Assembly (NCBI GenBank): GCA_004352715.1 | Contig: SCFE01000052.1 | Span: forward strand, 351,254-415,253 | Direction: 5' to 3' | Length of the DNA: 64,000 nt | Source of the DNA: Hofstenia miamia | Lineage: Eukaryota > Xenacoelomorpha > Acoela | Shown here: piece by piece, positions 10,108-22,348 of the stretch | Numbering within the stretch: position 1 is the first letter of the stretch | Layout: each line of letters opens with the position of its first letter | Notes under the pieces: generated by a model | Databases searched by the model: none | The model's input: only the letters and a program-made list of their open reading frames with translations | Told to the model about the DNA's origin: nothing | Position numbers and translations under genes: made by a program

Positions 10108-13100
10108 CTAAATAAAAAAATACTAAAAAAAGTTTGCTAATGGATAAAACGATATTTTGTGAATTTAGTACTAATCGGAAAAAACCCGATGATTGGAGTT
10201 TGATTGACTTCAAAATAAAATGCTGCCACAATGGTTCATAATATAATTGTTATACTAATTTTGGCCGCCCTGTTTGGGTTTGTAAATATTTGGTGCGCTA
10301 TATACAATTTTAAGTAATTATTGCTTCCACTCTCTACATATCCCACACTAATTTTAAAGGGAAATCTCATTTCGTAAAAAGATGATGAAGAGTTTAAGCG
10401 ATCGCCTGAAACTTTAATATATGGGAGATTCCGGTATGCTTATTAACATACTTGAGTTTCGACCTCATGCAAATATTCATGGAGAAAAATTGGGATTTTC
10501 ACTCTGTACTATGGTAAATTATTTCAAGTGTCCGCTCTGTACGCCAAATTCGAATTTACCATAGTACAGAGTGGCTGCAATTTTAAATATTATTATAATA
10601 CAATATAATGAACTATATATTATAATAGCGCTGAAAAGAGTGTGAGTATTATCAGGAAAGAATTATTTAAAATTGAGTTTGTATGGTTAAATAAGACATG
10701 TCAACGAGCCGAGCCGAGACGTTGAATACGGCTTGAATCGTCTTGATTTTGAGTATGTCCGATCGGCGCGGCTAGGCCCGCGGTAACTTCTTTCTCTAGA
10801 AATTTTTTTGCATAATTCTTCGAGTCACTTAATCAACATTTAAAAATAAGACTACAAAATAACGCAAAAAACCTATATTTAATGAAACAATACGAAAAGC
10901 AGGAGAGTAAATTAGGTATATTCAAAAGCCTTGTTTTGGGCTCGTTGTATATTCAATGCAGTGTTCAAACTCGGTTCGTTAACAAGTCCGGGTTAAATAG
11001 TTAAATCCATATTGAAATTGTTTTATAAAACTGATCTTGATTCATTTTTTAAATATTTTTTCTTTTTAATATGACATTAGCAAATTGCATAATTGTCATT
11101 GCTTAATAAAACTTTTATTTTTAGTATCATATTAGCAAAACGTTGATTTCCATCCTAAGGCAGTTCTTAGCGAAGCTACACCGACAAAGTTTCATTCGAA
11201 TTAATAAAAATGAATCCAACTAATACAAAAGGCACTGAATAGAATATGGGGGTAATTGTAATTATCCGAGGCGTGCATTTTATGCAATACTGTACAATTG
11301 AATATCATTTTAATTAAATTGTGGTAGGAGACGTGGTTACTGATATTCCAAGAGATTTCTTGTGCGACAGTGGCTCCTAATGCATCCTCAAAAATATATT
11401 TCCATGTTTAATTCCACTCAAAGACTATTGTTTGGTCACTCCTGAGGTGCTCATGAAAGCGAGCGGCTGAAGTCAAATGTCCACATAACCATTTCTATGA
11501 AATAGGAGCAATTAAGATATATTCAATTAGCCATTCATTCAATTTTTAATAGAAATGCGTCAACCTAAAATAGATTCCACTAAACCTAGACATCATAATT
11601 GTTTTTAAATGAGAACGTTAATTCATAGAAAACCGTAGAAATACATCAGCAAACCTAACAATTAACAAAATATATTGAATTAAAAAATATTTTTACAAAA
11701 AATTACGCGAAGTACATGTAATTAATTTGAATAACCAAATTATTGTTATATTCTGATCATTTTTAAAAACTACGAGCTCCAATATACTGAACGCGAGGAA
11801 AGTATGTATAAAATCCCATACTGAGCGATATATGAAATGCAGATGTATAAAGGTACTGAACGCGATATATATATATATATATATATATATAATGAAATGT
11901 CTTTTCTACATAATCTGAAAACATGCATAGTAAGATAGTAGTCATTGACATCCCTCGCTTCACACTAAATATAACTGAGTTGGAATAGAAACTAAAAAAA
12001 TGGAAATGTACTTATTTCCTAGGAATATTTTCAAGGGATTTCACAAAAAGTCTATTCAGTGCGATGAAGAATAGCGCGTGTGTGACTTTACTAGAATAAA
12101 AAATAGGTTTGTTATATTGATTTGTGAAATACCGTTTGTCTGTATACTAACGAGATGGGAGTGCAACGTACAGATCTCATTCGATGAATTGCGGTTCAAG
12201 AGAAAAGCTGAAAGCGGTTTGTAATGTGTTACACATATCGGTGCTAGACATGTCTGTGTTGTGTTTTGATAATTACAGATCAATTCAATTCACCAGCCTC
12301 TCATACAAATACGAAAAGACTTTGAACCTAATTCTAATTCATAGTTTGAATGTTGTGCACAAATGATATGAAGCAAAGTAAAGTGGGAAAATTACTGTTG
12401 AAGGGAAACCCTTATGTACAAGGGATATCGAAATTCATTAAAATATAAAATTTTTTGTAAGTGAAAAGTATTGTATGTACACAACAACGCCAGGATGGCT
12501 TCATATCCTTCCCTTTGGAGGATGAAATCCCAAAAATCCAAGGGTGAGCTAGCTCACTCAACTCTCATAGGAAACTTCAAACTACGCAATATATTATTTA
12601 ACAAACAATAATATAAAACTTATGAATAAATAAGTGGCCCTCATCGGGGTTGCAAGATAAAAACTGAAGTATGAGCAAATGAAATTGAGGCCACATTATA
12701 AGAGTCCGTCATAATTTATTCAATTTTTGGCCATAATTTTTGTCTGCTATAGTTTATATAAGCTAAAATCTAACGGATCAATTTTTGCTGCTATTTCGAA
12801 TCCGATGTGATTGTCATTTGTTGTGAATTACATGGATTTTTTATATTGTACACCAAAGCACTCTTATAGAGAACAATAAACCAACAGCCTTCCATGCTAG
12901 CCAATGCAAATAGAACCAAATGAAATAGCCTCGTTGCTGTCTCAATATATCACACTATGGTTTAATAAGTTTATTTCATCACAAAACGACCAAACAATCG
13001 TGTAAAGAATTAAACAGAAAATTTCCTAAACAATTGGAATTCCATTTACACGAAAGACTTGCTGAGGACAAGGAAGATCACCCTTTGGCAAATGATTCAA

Positions 13101-16100
13101 CATCTACTTAAGAAGAAGACATTTGTTACGATGGTAAATTCCAAGACTATTCGGAATACGCCATTACTGGCATCCTTAAAAACAATCAAATATTTCCATT
13201 TATAATTACATTATTTAAAACAATTATCCGCTTAAGAATAGAATCCGCCTCTCCTGTGTAGGAAGATTTATCAAAAAATAATGACAATGGCCTACAATGA
13301 ATAAAGAATTGCACACGGAACAGCATTGGATCTGAAATCTTTAAAACAAAGAAAGGAAAATTAATCAGCGAAGCCTTCATACAGTAAGATTTAGATACTA
13401 ATCATCTTCCTTATTCAATTATTCTTGAAGCCTTAGATAAGAGTGGGAAGTATAAATATGAAATTTACAAAAGCGAAAGTAGAAGACATCATTTTCTTTA
13501 CGTTGCTCACGGATATTATATCAAAATGAACAATACGTAAATATTAACACTTGTAAAATATTTTTGTAAATATATAAATTCATAATAATAATTATTCATA
13601 CGCAAAGATTTCATTGAGCGAGAATTCATATAAGACAATGGAAAACGGATATGAACTTCGACTGGTAGGATACACTGTTACTGAAAAAATAGAAAATGTA
13701 TACATGATATTATTACTGTCTACCTTGAAAAGATTTGATGCAAAATATATTTTAGTCAACATTAAACATATTGGAAAAAGGTTTAGTCTGTAGTTTATCC
13801 CAAATTGTTCGCATAACATAGAAAGTGTTAAAATATTGAGTGTAGAAAACCTTGTAAGTGAGTATGCTAAAATTCATTATATATTCTCAAATATCTCACT
13901 GTGTGAAACTCAAGGTAATAGCTTTGCACGTGCGAGAGTATAAAGAAATAAAGAATGCAATGCCTACCTTGCTTGCGACCTATAAATTCTACCAGTTACA
14001 ACGAAGAATCATAAAATTTCTGCAACAATAAATTTACAAGGCTCAGGTATTTTTGGTTGAATGATTTCATGAAATTCAGAAATAAATTACAAAACAATGA
14101 GATATAAACATTCTTAATTTTCATAGAACTCAACAATTAAGGAATATATGTGGATTTTTAAAATGTTTTATCCCATATTCAAATGATGTTCCCGTGACTC
14201 AAAATATGATCCGGCTTTTTAAATAAGCTGCACAAACAACTTTCTAAACAAAGTTTTAACAAAAACAACAAATTAGCAATAATCCTGTGTACAATTTACA
14301 GTGTGATTTAGTTAATCATGGAGCATATTTATTCCTTTTACATAAAAGCAGTCCAACAACTGCGTTTACCCCTTCGTCGTTCACCAAACGTTTACCACAT
14401 AGATTAGATCTCAATGAACGCTACAAGAAGTAATCAATGGGTGTGACCAACATTAATTTCATGTTAATTTAACATTATTATGCGCACACCTATGTTTACT
14501 TTGCAATGTGAAATCATGGTTATGTAAAAGACGATATAGTATCGCCTTGGTAATGTACATGTAATTTTCATTTTTTACAATATTACATTTGAATCATTGA
14601 TATCCAAAAGTTATGGAGGTGTTCTTTGGTAAACTGTAAAGTGTCTATTTTACAGATTTTATTAATTCGGGTTTACAAGTGCTCCGCTCCGCTTTAGTAA
14701 AATATATTTATTTTGGTGAATTCTAATTGGTTACATACATGGTTGGCTGATTACAATCACTGATTATAATCAAGCTATTAAAATCGGATTATAATCGACA
14801 TTTTTAAAAACAAAATCAACGGTTGATTTAGATACATGGTTTACGCGGTTATGCAGGCCTTTCACGTGCAAAATATTTATGACGCGTAAGCCTCAGATAC
14901 TGATATGTTGTGAACAATTCAAATGCGCGAATTGAATGAACTGCGCGAGTGTGTTACATAACATTACATTGAATGAAATCACCATGATATTCTAATGAGG
15001 CTATTCTATATTCTAATATGCTAATGATATTCGACCAGTATTATCCCTTCAAACATTCAAAGAAAATTCAATTTTCAGCAAAATAATTAAAGAAATTAAA
15101 GAAAATTACAGAATCATTAAAGATTTTAATGATTTTGCTAATAAAATAATTTTTTAAAATCAAAGAAATTGAATTTTATTTAAAAATCTTAAAGACAGTA
15201 AAGCAGAGCCTGATATGATACAAAGCTCTCTTAAATAGTACGATTTTCATACTTTAAAACTCCAAAAGTCTAAGTAGTGTAGGTAGGGCTCACTGAGTCA
15301 GGGTCTAGATGATTTTGCATTTTGTCCCCAAATGAAGTGGAACTTCATCATTCGAAATTATTTGAAATAGTAAGCTTCAGTAATAATAATGTAATTACTG
15401 TTATTATCTGTNATCCAGTTCTTGGGCTTTGTGGGGGGAAGGTTTCTAACCATACTTGTTTAGCTGATGTTTCTAACTTGTTGCGTGTATCACCATTAAC
15501 TAACTTTAACTATTATTAATGCTTTGCTAACAATGGCTGTTTAGTTAATCTTCACTGCAGAGTTTCTCTGGGCATCCACCCAAAAGCCAATCAATTAATC
15601 ACTGAAAGACCATTGTGGTTTTGCTGTTTCCGTTTCATTGAATATATTACTTTTTTCTTATTCAAATTTAACTTGTAATTACTAATATAGACGCAAACAT
15701 TATCACTGAATGATTCAAATATAAAACTTCGATATTTATTAGAACTATCAGTTATAAAATAGTCAAGTAGATTGGAATGCCTAGTCGAAATGGTATTATT
15801 AACTAGTATTAAATCGAAAATATTGCAAATGCGATCAATCATTGTACGTGAGATTAAATGCACTTTCTTGGTGTTTTAATTTTAAAAGACTTTTCATCAG
15901 CCTGCTGACATATAAATTATGTTCATATTAGTGTGATATAACATTACATTGAATGAAATCACCATGATATTCTAATGAGGCTATTCTATATTCTAATATG
16001 CTAACTACCCTTGTCGAGTATTATCCCTTCAAACATTCAAAGAAAATTCAATTTTCATCAAAATAATTAAAGAAATTAAAGAAAATTACAGAATTATTAA

Positions 16101-19100
16101 AGATTTTAATGATTTTGCTAATAAAATAATTTTTTAAAATCAAAGAAATTGAATTTTATTTAAAAATCTTAAAGACAGTAAAGCAGAGCCTGATATGATA
16201 CAAAGCTCTCTTAAATAGTACGATTTTCATACTTTAAAACTCCAAAAGTCTAAGTAGTGTAGGTAGGGCTCACTGAGTCACGGTCTGGATAATTTTGCAT
16301 TTTGTCCCCAAATGAAGTGGAACTTCATCATTCGAAATTATTTGAAATAGTAAGCTTCAGTAATAATAATGTAATTACTGTAATTATCTGTGTTGTATGG
16401 CTCAAATCTTTTTGAAATTATCAGCTAGTTGCATAAAATTTGTTTTAGAAAAATAGATAATCGATTAAACAAAAAGTAGAGAAATAATAAAAAACGATGT
16501 TAGCATTGTGATAATTAAACAATTTCTGCTGCACCCCGTAATAGACTTGTACAGACCCCGAGTTCTTCCTGTTAAGCTTGACCTTGAGAACATGAATTTT
16601 GACCAAACCCAACAATGCAAATTACTTCATGTCCTAACAGAGTTGATGTTCGCCCATGTAGCTTTAAACACAGCCCGGAAATTTTCAGCAAACAGAAATA
16701 AAAGTGAGACGAGATATTTATATTTTCATTCATTATAATTCGGATTCAATTATTTTCTATTAAAATCAGTTGATTTGATTATAATAGAATAAAATTATAA
16801 ATCACCCAACCTGGGTGTGGCATAGGTTGATAACGCTAGAATCGGTAGATTGATTTCCTGAAGTTTCGTTTCGTTTTGGAGTAGGTGGTTTTTAGAATTT
16901 CAATTTTTGACAAAGTTGTTAGTTGAAGGTTTGACCAAGAGATTATTTACTTTATGTTCCCAAAAGAGAACGCGATACCTTTGCGAAGGAAAATTTAACG
17001 GGGAAATTTTCTAATTTGCAACATACCACCAGCCTAGCATTTTGCACTTTCGCAGTCCATAGATTTCAGCGGAAGAAGCATACAAAGTCCATTTATATGA
17101 AGCACAGCATTAACCCACACAATGCACACTTTATTTTAAGTCACCATTTTCAAACATTGTTAGCAACTTACAGTATGTGAGGGTACTCTTAAAGTATCGA
17201 ATTGATTGCTTTGCAATATAACTGCTGTTTTTCTATTTCAACAGGATTGACGTTAGTATTGGGAATTCAAATTTCGTCTTCTCATTTATCAGAAGTTTAG
17301 TTGTAAATACTATCTCACTAAATGTACATGCTCTGTAAATTATAACAAAATAATTAAATTTAGCGTGAAATGATTAGTATGCTCCCATTTTTGTACGAAT
17401 TTATTCAGAAGTTTAGAAAAAATCCACAATAAAAACTTGTAAAAATCCATTACATCGCTAATTTTGATGGTCATTTCATCAAATTAATGGGATGTTAACA
17501 AATTGAAATGGCAATATTTTTGAAATATCAAACAATTGTAGATTCATTGAGTTTTTCGGGAGCCCCTTTACACTAAATTTCAGATAACTAAGAAGAAATT
17601 TGACTTCACAAAAATAAATTTAATCCCAGTACTGAAAATCAAATTCATAACGTTAATTACTGCAAAAATTATTTTTAACATTTGGAGTCTGAATATTTAT
17701 TGTCGACACTGTATAGCAGATGTACAACTAGTAAAAAGTTCAACTCATCAAAGGAAACAACAATTGGCGATGAATAGTACATATGTGACAAAACAAGTGT
17801 GGACCACAACCTATTATTTCAAATTTAAAAATCTAATTAAAAGAAAAATACACTAGTCATTATGTGAATCAATGCGGACCTACACTACATAAATATATAG
17901 ATTCATACATATTTAAGAAGATACATTTTACTGAAATCTATGTACAAAGTGAAAAGTCATTATTCTAAAAGTTATTGAAAAATTTCATTGTAAATGGATG
18001 CTATTCGAAATTTATAAATGTATACCAATGTTGATTTCACAATCTGAATTGGAAGTATGTGGAAATATGGCGACCCATCTCTCACCATACCCAGAAGATG
18101 GAATTCCCACTTCTTCATAGGCGTTTCCATTGTCACTTGTGACATCCGCATGATCACAGGAGGACTGCGACGATTCACGATCAATCGACTGTGTGGTGGG
18201 ACGAGAAGCCGATGCAGAACGAAAAACTGCGATACTGGTGTAGGTAGGCTCCAGTTCTGCAAGTCTTTCTTCACATCTAAACAAAATTTATTGAATCCGG
18301 TTTTGAACAAACCCCATCAAATAAATGTCAAAAACCGTCACTCATGTACTATTAGTCGCTTTTAAATATACAATTAAAAACATTTGTTTGCATAGAAAAA
18401 TTAGATTTTCTTTGAAAGAATGGTTTTCAAAATTATCACTTTTCGAATAAAGTACAATATTTAAATGATTTTTGATTACGTGAGAAAGCGTGCAAGGTAA
18501 TATGTTTCAATAGATGATTGAAAATCATACTTTGCAATTTCTAGGCGACAAGAATGTCTTTTCTCTTCTAAGTGGTCGCCATCTTGCTGAGTTTCCAAAA
18601 GCGTGAGGTCTGCTCTTAATTTTCCCAAATTCAATCGCAGACGAGTGGTTTCTGCCACTCCAGGCTTTTTTTTCATTAACGAAGATAATGCCCACTTCTT
18701 TTTCGTTGTAGAGCCTAAACGTGTAAATATTGATAAATAGTACTATTACGTCCTCTATAAGAGGAAAAGTGAGCAATTTAAAGATTACATAAAATCGAAT
18801 CAGTGCAAACCTGGTAGTGTCGATGCTTTTGGCGTAAGAGAAGGAGAGGTGTGAGCATCTGATTCTTCCTGAGGTAAGGTACTGATACGTTTAGCTGCAT
18901 CTAAATCTACAAATTCTATATCTCCAGGAATCGCAGCTCCCGAGCGAAAGCGCTCCTGAATTGTGACGCAATCCGCCTCTCCATTGATTTCCTGAGCCAC
19001 CTGAAGGAGATTTGTCCATATTGCTTCGGTATGAGGAATTTCATCTGAATGCAATTGTGAGAAGGCAATCATGGTATCGCGCCAATCCGAAATTCGATTG

Positions 19101-19849
19101 CACTCGTACTTAGCCATCTCATCGCAGCAGGTGGGGAGAAGTTGTGTGTAATGTGTATGACGTGTTGCGTTGCAAGTTGATAACTCCGCTTTGTATGCAG
19201 CTCGCGCCGATTCTGCAGCATTCGAGCGATCTTTTAGTCGCATACGACATTTTTCAACATGTGCTTTTGTAACATTCAAGTCGGAATCAGCACGGACAAA
19301 TTTTTTAGTTGCAACATCACGTGCTGCACAGGCTGTGGAATAACTGCTTTTGGCGGAATTCATTGTTTCAATGGCTTTAAACATTTTAATTGCGCAATCA
19401 GTGTGCTTGGCTAAAATATCCTTTCTAACAGCTCTCTTCTTGAGAACCTTTTCAGTTTCTGGTTCGTTGAGTGTCGAATTCAGTCGAACTGCCAGTACGT
19501 GTTGACGTTCGGCGTACGCCTTTACAGATGCAAGTGCTTGCGAGTACGCATGCTCATGAGTTAATGGTTGAAAAGATGATGTGTCTTCGTTTTCACTGGT
19601 AATCTCACTGGTTTTCTTAGTTTCTTTCCGTTTTTTTGAACTTTTACTTCCGTTTTGCTTTCTGTTGTTGATGTGTGTGCTGGGAAATTCATAGGCTGTG
19701 ACTAAACGTTTCAATTGAGCAGCATGCTCAAGCCTTAGCTTAGAGTATTCCTTAGAAAACTTAAGAAAGCGATCGGACGCGTCAATGCTCTCAGCAGTTT
19801 GTCGTTCAATCACATCCCATCGATCCCATAGTTCACTACCCCAGTTCAT
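9974..19849 (-). CDS. CIP4/TOCA-family F-BAR, HR1 and SH3 protein (four exons found)
   Basis: Exons, minus strand: 19849-18811, 18714-18531, 18276-18086 and 10107-9974. All junctions are GT-AG and phases agree (1, 2, 1), giving a continuous frame of 515 codons plus a stop. The protein has the CIP4 signature MNWGSELWD at the N-terminus, a long helical F-BAR region ending in PGDIEFVD (CIP4 has PGDVEFED), a basic KKKW segment, an HR1-like helical pair and a C-terminal SH3 half. Family members bind curved membrane through F-BAR, Cdc42 through HR1, and WASP/dynamin through SH3, driving actin assembly in endocytosis. The first half of the SH3 domain (ALYxF motif) is not encoded by these exons. A phase 1-1 exon in the 8-kb intron is therefore probably missing from this model. 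The gene symbol is left blank because the exact orthologue is not certain. Confidence 0.82.
10108..14448. other. F-BAR intron, left part; little recognised
   Basis: AT-rich intronic DNA. It holds the 74-bp fold-back and an (AT)n tract at about 11865-11892. At 13.0-13.5 kb there is a plus-strand stretch with several adjacent open segments separated by single stops, which may be a decayed ORF of unknown origin. I did not locate the missing SH3 exon by eye. Confidence 0.5.
10500..10573. repeat. 74-bp perfect fold-back (21-bp arms)
   Basis: Arms 10500-10520 and 10553-10573 are exact reverse complements (outer sequence CACTCTGTACTATGGTAAAT), with a 32-base loop. It lies in the large F-BAR intron. 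No target duplication is obvious. It could be a minimal MITE or an RNA hairpin source. Confidence 0.9.
14449..14737. repeat. Segment repeated inverted at 33882-34170
   Basis: Nearly identical to the reverse complement of 33882-34170 and directly adjoining the hAT-like terminus in both places. It therefore belongs to a duplicated block rather than to the transposon itself. Ends with GTTACATA, the reverse complement of the TATGTAAC duplication at the other copy. Confidence 0.85.
14951..15411. repeat. Direct repeat, copy 1 of 2
   Basis: About 97% identical to 15931-16391 at an offset of exactly 980 bp. A 15-base patch near 15029 (GATATTCGACC versus CTACCCTTGTC) is much more diverged than the rest. 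Ends at an ambiguous base (N at 15412). Confidence 0.92.
15591..15870 (-). pseudogene. LINE endonuclease fragment (copy C)
   Basis: The minus-strand frame contains NLLDYFITDSS and SFIFESFSDN, the same C-terminal endonuclease segment as LINE copy B, with the catalytic His of SDH replaced by Asn. It lies between the two 461-bp repeats. Confidence 0.75.
15931..16391. repeat. Direct repeat, copy 2 of 2
   Basis: Second copy of the 14951-15411 repeat. The copies are separated by 519 bases that include the inverted LINE fragment. Confidence 0.92.
16508..16703 (+). other. Exon-like open segment inside the hAT-like element
   Basis: A 65-codon open stretch ends at AAAA|GTGAGA, a good donor. The peptide is hydrophobic/helical (phrases IDLYRPRVLPVK and LTELMFAHVAL) and is compositionally unlike the surrounding AT-rich DNA. 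No family is recognised. It may be a captured host exon or a remnant of the element's own gene. There is no ATG at its beginning. Confidence 0.3.
16814..18085. other. F-BAR intron, right part; nothing recognised
   Basis: AT-rich intronic DNA with no repeat ends, ORFs or RNA genes that I can support. Confidence 0.6.
18086..18276 (-). CDS. Linker exon after HR1
   Basis: Acceptor TTTAG|ATGTGAAG, donor TATG|GTGAGA. It finishes the HR1 helix (CEERLAELEP), then encodes a Ser/Thr/Asp-rich linker with an NAYEEVG phrase comparable in position to the acidic segment before the SH3 domain in CIP4. Confidence 0.75.
18531..18714 (-). CDS. HR1-region exon
   Basis: Bounded by the acceptor GTTTAG|GCTCTAC and the donor GCAAA|GTATGA. 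It encodes a Lys/Trp-rich stretch (KKKWALSSLMKKKPG), similar in position and character to the basic segment before HR1 in CIP4, then a heptad-like helix and the start of the second HR1 helix (RLEIAK). Confidence 0.8.
18811..19849 (-). CDS. F-BAR exon (first coding exon)
   Basis: This exon encodes residues 1-346, essentially the whole F-BAR module. A lysine/serine-rich insertion (about residues 64-95, around SKSSKKRKETKK) interrupts the region between the first helices, unlike vertebrate CIP4. NVTKAHVEKCR matches the family block 'NVTKADVEKA'. The start ATG is directly preceded on the minus strand by a TTGTGTTTAG acceptor-like sequence, so a 5' untranslated exon may splice just before the ATG. 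The exon ends CTACCAG|GTTTGC. Confidence 0.9.
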
Positions 19850-21873
19850 CTAAACACAATGCTATTACTTTCAGAAAAACCCACACACACACACGCTAAC
19901 AAGGATGCGCAAAAATTTAGTCTTAACTTCTAAAAAGACTAACACTGCTAAAAATTTAAAATACCTTTTTAGCAACAAAAAGTGGATTTGTAGAATCCGT
20001 TTTCAGGCAAAATTTTGTTTGAAAGAAAACTGAAATGTCTGATTACAATGTGAAAAAAGTGCTTAGGCTGTATTACTCTCAATGAAGCAATTTTATACTG
20101 GTGAATATCTATGAACCATCTAGGATGATTGTAGTTTGCATTGAAAACACATTGGTATAAATTTAAATATTAAGAAATCAAATTTTTGAGAATAAATAAA
20201 AACCTTGCAAATGTTAAAGTTTTCTTTAAAATAGGGTGGATCATAAAGTAATAACTCCTAATTTAGGGAAATTATTACTAAAATATGGAAATCAATTCCA
20301 TGTTAAACAAGGAAAATAAAACTGTATTTGAGGAGCACTGGAAAATAGAAGTAATTATGCGAGTGAACAGCAAATTAAATTCAGTTGGTGTCGAATGGAT
20401 TCCGCATCCCCGTACTGACAAGATGTTAACGAAATAGCTTTTACCAAAACACACTAACAAAGGAATGAATTGGAAACCATACAAAACGCAAGGAATTAAA
20501 GTATGCACTTCGTTTGATTTAAATATGCACAAGGACAACTAGAAAAACAGGATATGACCCAAAACCAAATGTAAAAAATAAATAGGCTTACATTAAAATT
20601 GGATTACTTCGTGTTAGTATTATAAAAATGATAATGAAAAATATCACAGACGCAATTAGTACATTGTGAAATAATATTTACACTTTTCAATTTAACAAAT
20701 AAATTATTTAAATACCATATACAGGTATTTGCAAGCCTTTTTATTTTTTGAGCTTTTTTATTGGTCAGTGTAGAATTATATTGGTTGTTCTTGAAAACTG
20801 AATTTTAGATTATGACTCCAATATTCGTAATTAATGAGATTAAAACGTGTTTTAGAATGATTACGAAAAGTTCCTTTTCATACCCACAAAACTGGACTCA
20901 GTGTGTATCTTTGGGGGTTGTTGGCGGAAGGCATAAAGAATTATGCCCAATAGCAGTAATCAATTGATCAACGGTGGTAGCATGTGGTCAATATAGCGAA
21001 AAGCCATTAATGCATGTCATGGCTTAAAACATGACTGGTAATGTGGTCACAATTGAAAACTAGATTTGGGTCTTCCAATAACATTTACAAAGACGACGAA
21101 TTTCTATTTTTCACGAATGTAGTCAGTTATGATTTTATAGATTTGCCAACCCAGACGTTGTTTTGTATTTATTTCTATATCCAACTTAGTATTCCGAAAT
21201 AAATTGTAAGTTCAATAATTACAGTATTCAACGATGAAAGAAAAAAAACCCTTCAAAATATACTTGATAATGGCTTCATTATAGTAAAACCAGGACATCT
21301 AGTGTTTTCAACAAATAAAATCCACAACCTTAATTTCTGTTAAAGCTTTGAATCGGATTTCGAGAAAATTTCTAAATTACTTCTAGGCACCATAACGTGG
21401 TTAAAATTTTTTAAACACGTTTGTTATGTACAATTATTAACTACAATCAAATTTCAAGGGCATGTACCAATTCGTTATTGTTAAGGTTATATGCTGGGAT
21501 ATATTCTTAAAAATATTAATTAATAAAACGTAAAAGAAAGCTATTTCATTCATGCAAAATTAATTTTTTAACATTTTAAAGAACTTGTTTAGATTTTTCT
21601 ACTAATGTGCCAAATAGAAAATCCATGAATTTTTTCAAAATTTCTTTGCAGAAAAAGTTTTTAAAACATGTTCTTAACTATCAATTTCCGTAAAGATAAT
21701 TAATAATTGACGTAGCATGTTAATAATTGATTGATCATTTATTGTCTTAGTAATTTGATTATCGAAAGCCCTGAGTTCATTAAAGTCTGAAACAGAAAAC
21801 TTGGAATATATTGATGGTTTTTAACTAGACTCTCAAGATCACAATATACCTTTTTGTAAGAAGCTCACATTAT
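19850..21873. other. Upstream region of the F-BAR gene; nothing else recognised
   Basis: A short (CA)n run occurs near 19885-19897. The promoter and 5' untranslated exon are presumably here, but I cannot place them. No TE ends recognised. Confidence 0.5.
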
Positions 21874-22348
21874 GTTGGAATTCATTGTACAAGAATGATT
21901 TCTGTAAGGAAATTTTGACATTTAACGCAAAAACGCAAAGCTGAGTAGGTGTATGAAACAAAGGATGGAAGGAAATGGTGTCTTGATACCGCACTAGTTG
22001 AACTAGTTTAATAAGAGCAAACGTTGCACATAGAATTAAAGACAATTTTTACCAAGCGTAAATTGAATAAAAATCGATGATTAAGTAAACTAAGGGAGAG
22101 NNNNNNNNNNNNNNNNNNNNNGTTGGAATTCATTGTACAAGAATGATTTCTGTAAGGAAATTTTGACATTTAACGCAAAAACGCAAAGCTGAGTAGGTGT
22201 ATGAAACAAAGGATGGAAGGAAATGGTGTCTTGATACCGCACTAGTTGAACTAGTTTAATAAGAGCAAACGTTGCACATAGAATTAAAGACAATTTTTAC
22301 CAAGCGTAAATTGAATAAAAATCGATGATTAAGTAAACTAAGGGAGAG
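21874..22348. repeat. 227-bp exact repeat on both sides of a 21-N gap (assembly overlap)
   Basis: 21874-22100 and 22122-22348 are identical and abut the gap at 22101-22121 exactly. The pattern is expected when two overlapping contig ends are scaffolded without merging. Confidence 0.93.

Larger units (their letters stand above)
14738..16813. mobile_element. Long hAT-like element copy with internal tandem repeats
   Basis: The left end CATGGTTGGCTGATTA and the right end (reverse complement CAGGTTGGGTGAT) match the two ends of the 418-bp element at 33464-33881. The outer about 250 and 75 bp also match. The interior differs: about 1.7 kb of extra sequence holds two copies of a 461-bp repeat, a LINE fragment and a short ORF. 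The left flank carries GTTACATA, but the right flank does not, so the right boundary has been rearranged. Confidence 0.65.

Noticed and set aside
12843-12903. Candidate missing SH3 exon on the minus strand ending in M-E-G before GTTGGT
   Set aside because: The preceding residues do not resemble the ALYxF segment and no convincing acceptor is present.
13040-13510. Series of adjacent plus-strand open segments with protein-like phrases
   Set aside because: Several in-frame stops and no recognised domain; proposed tiny introns could not be supported.
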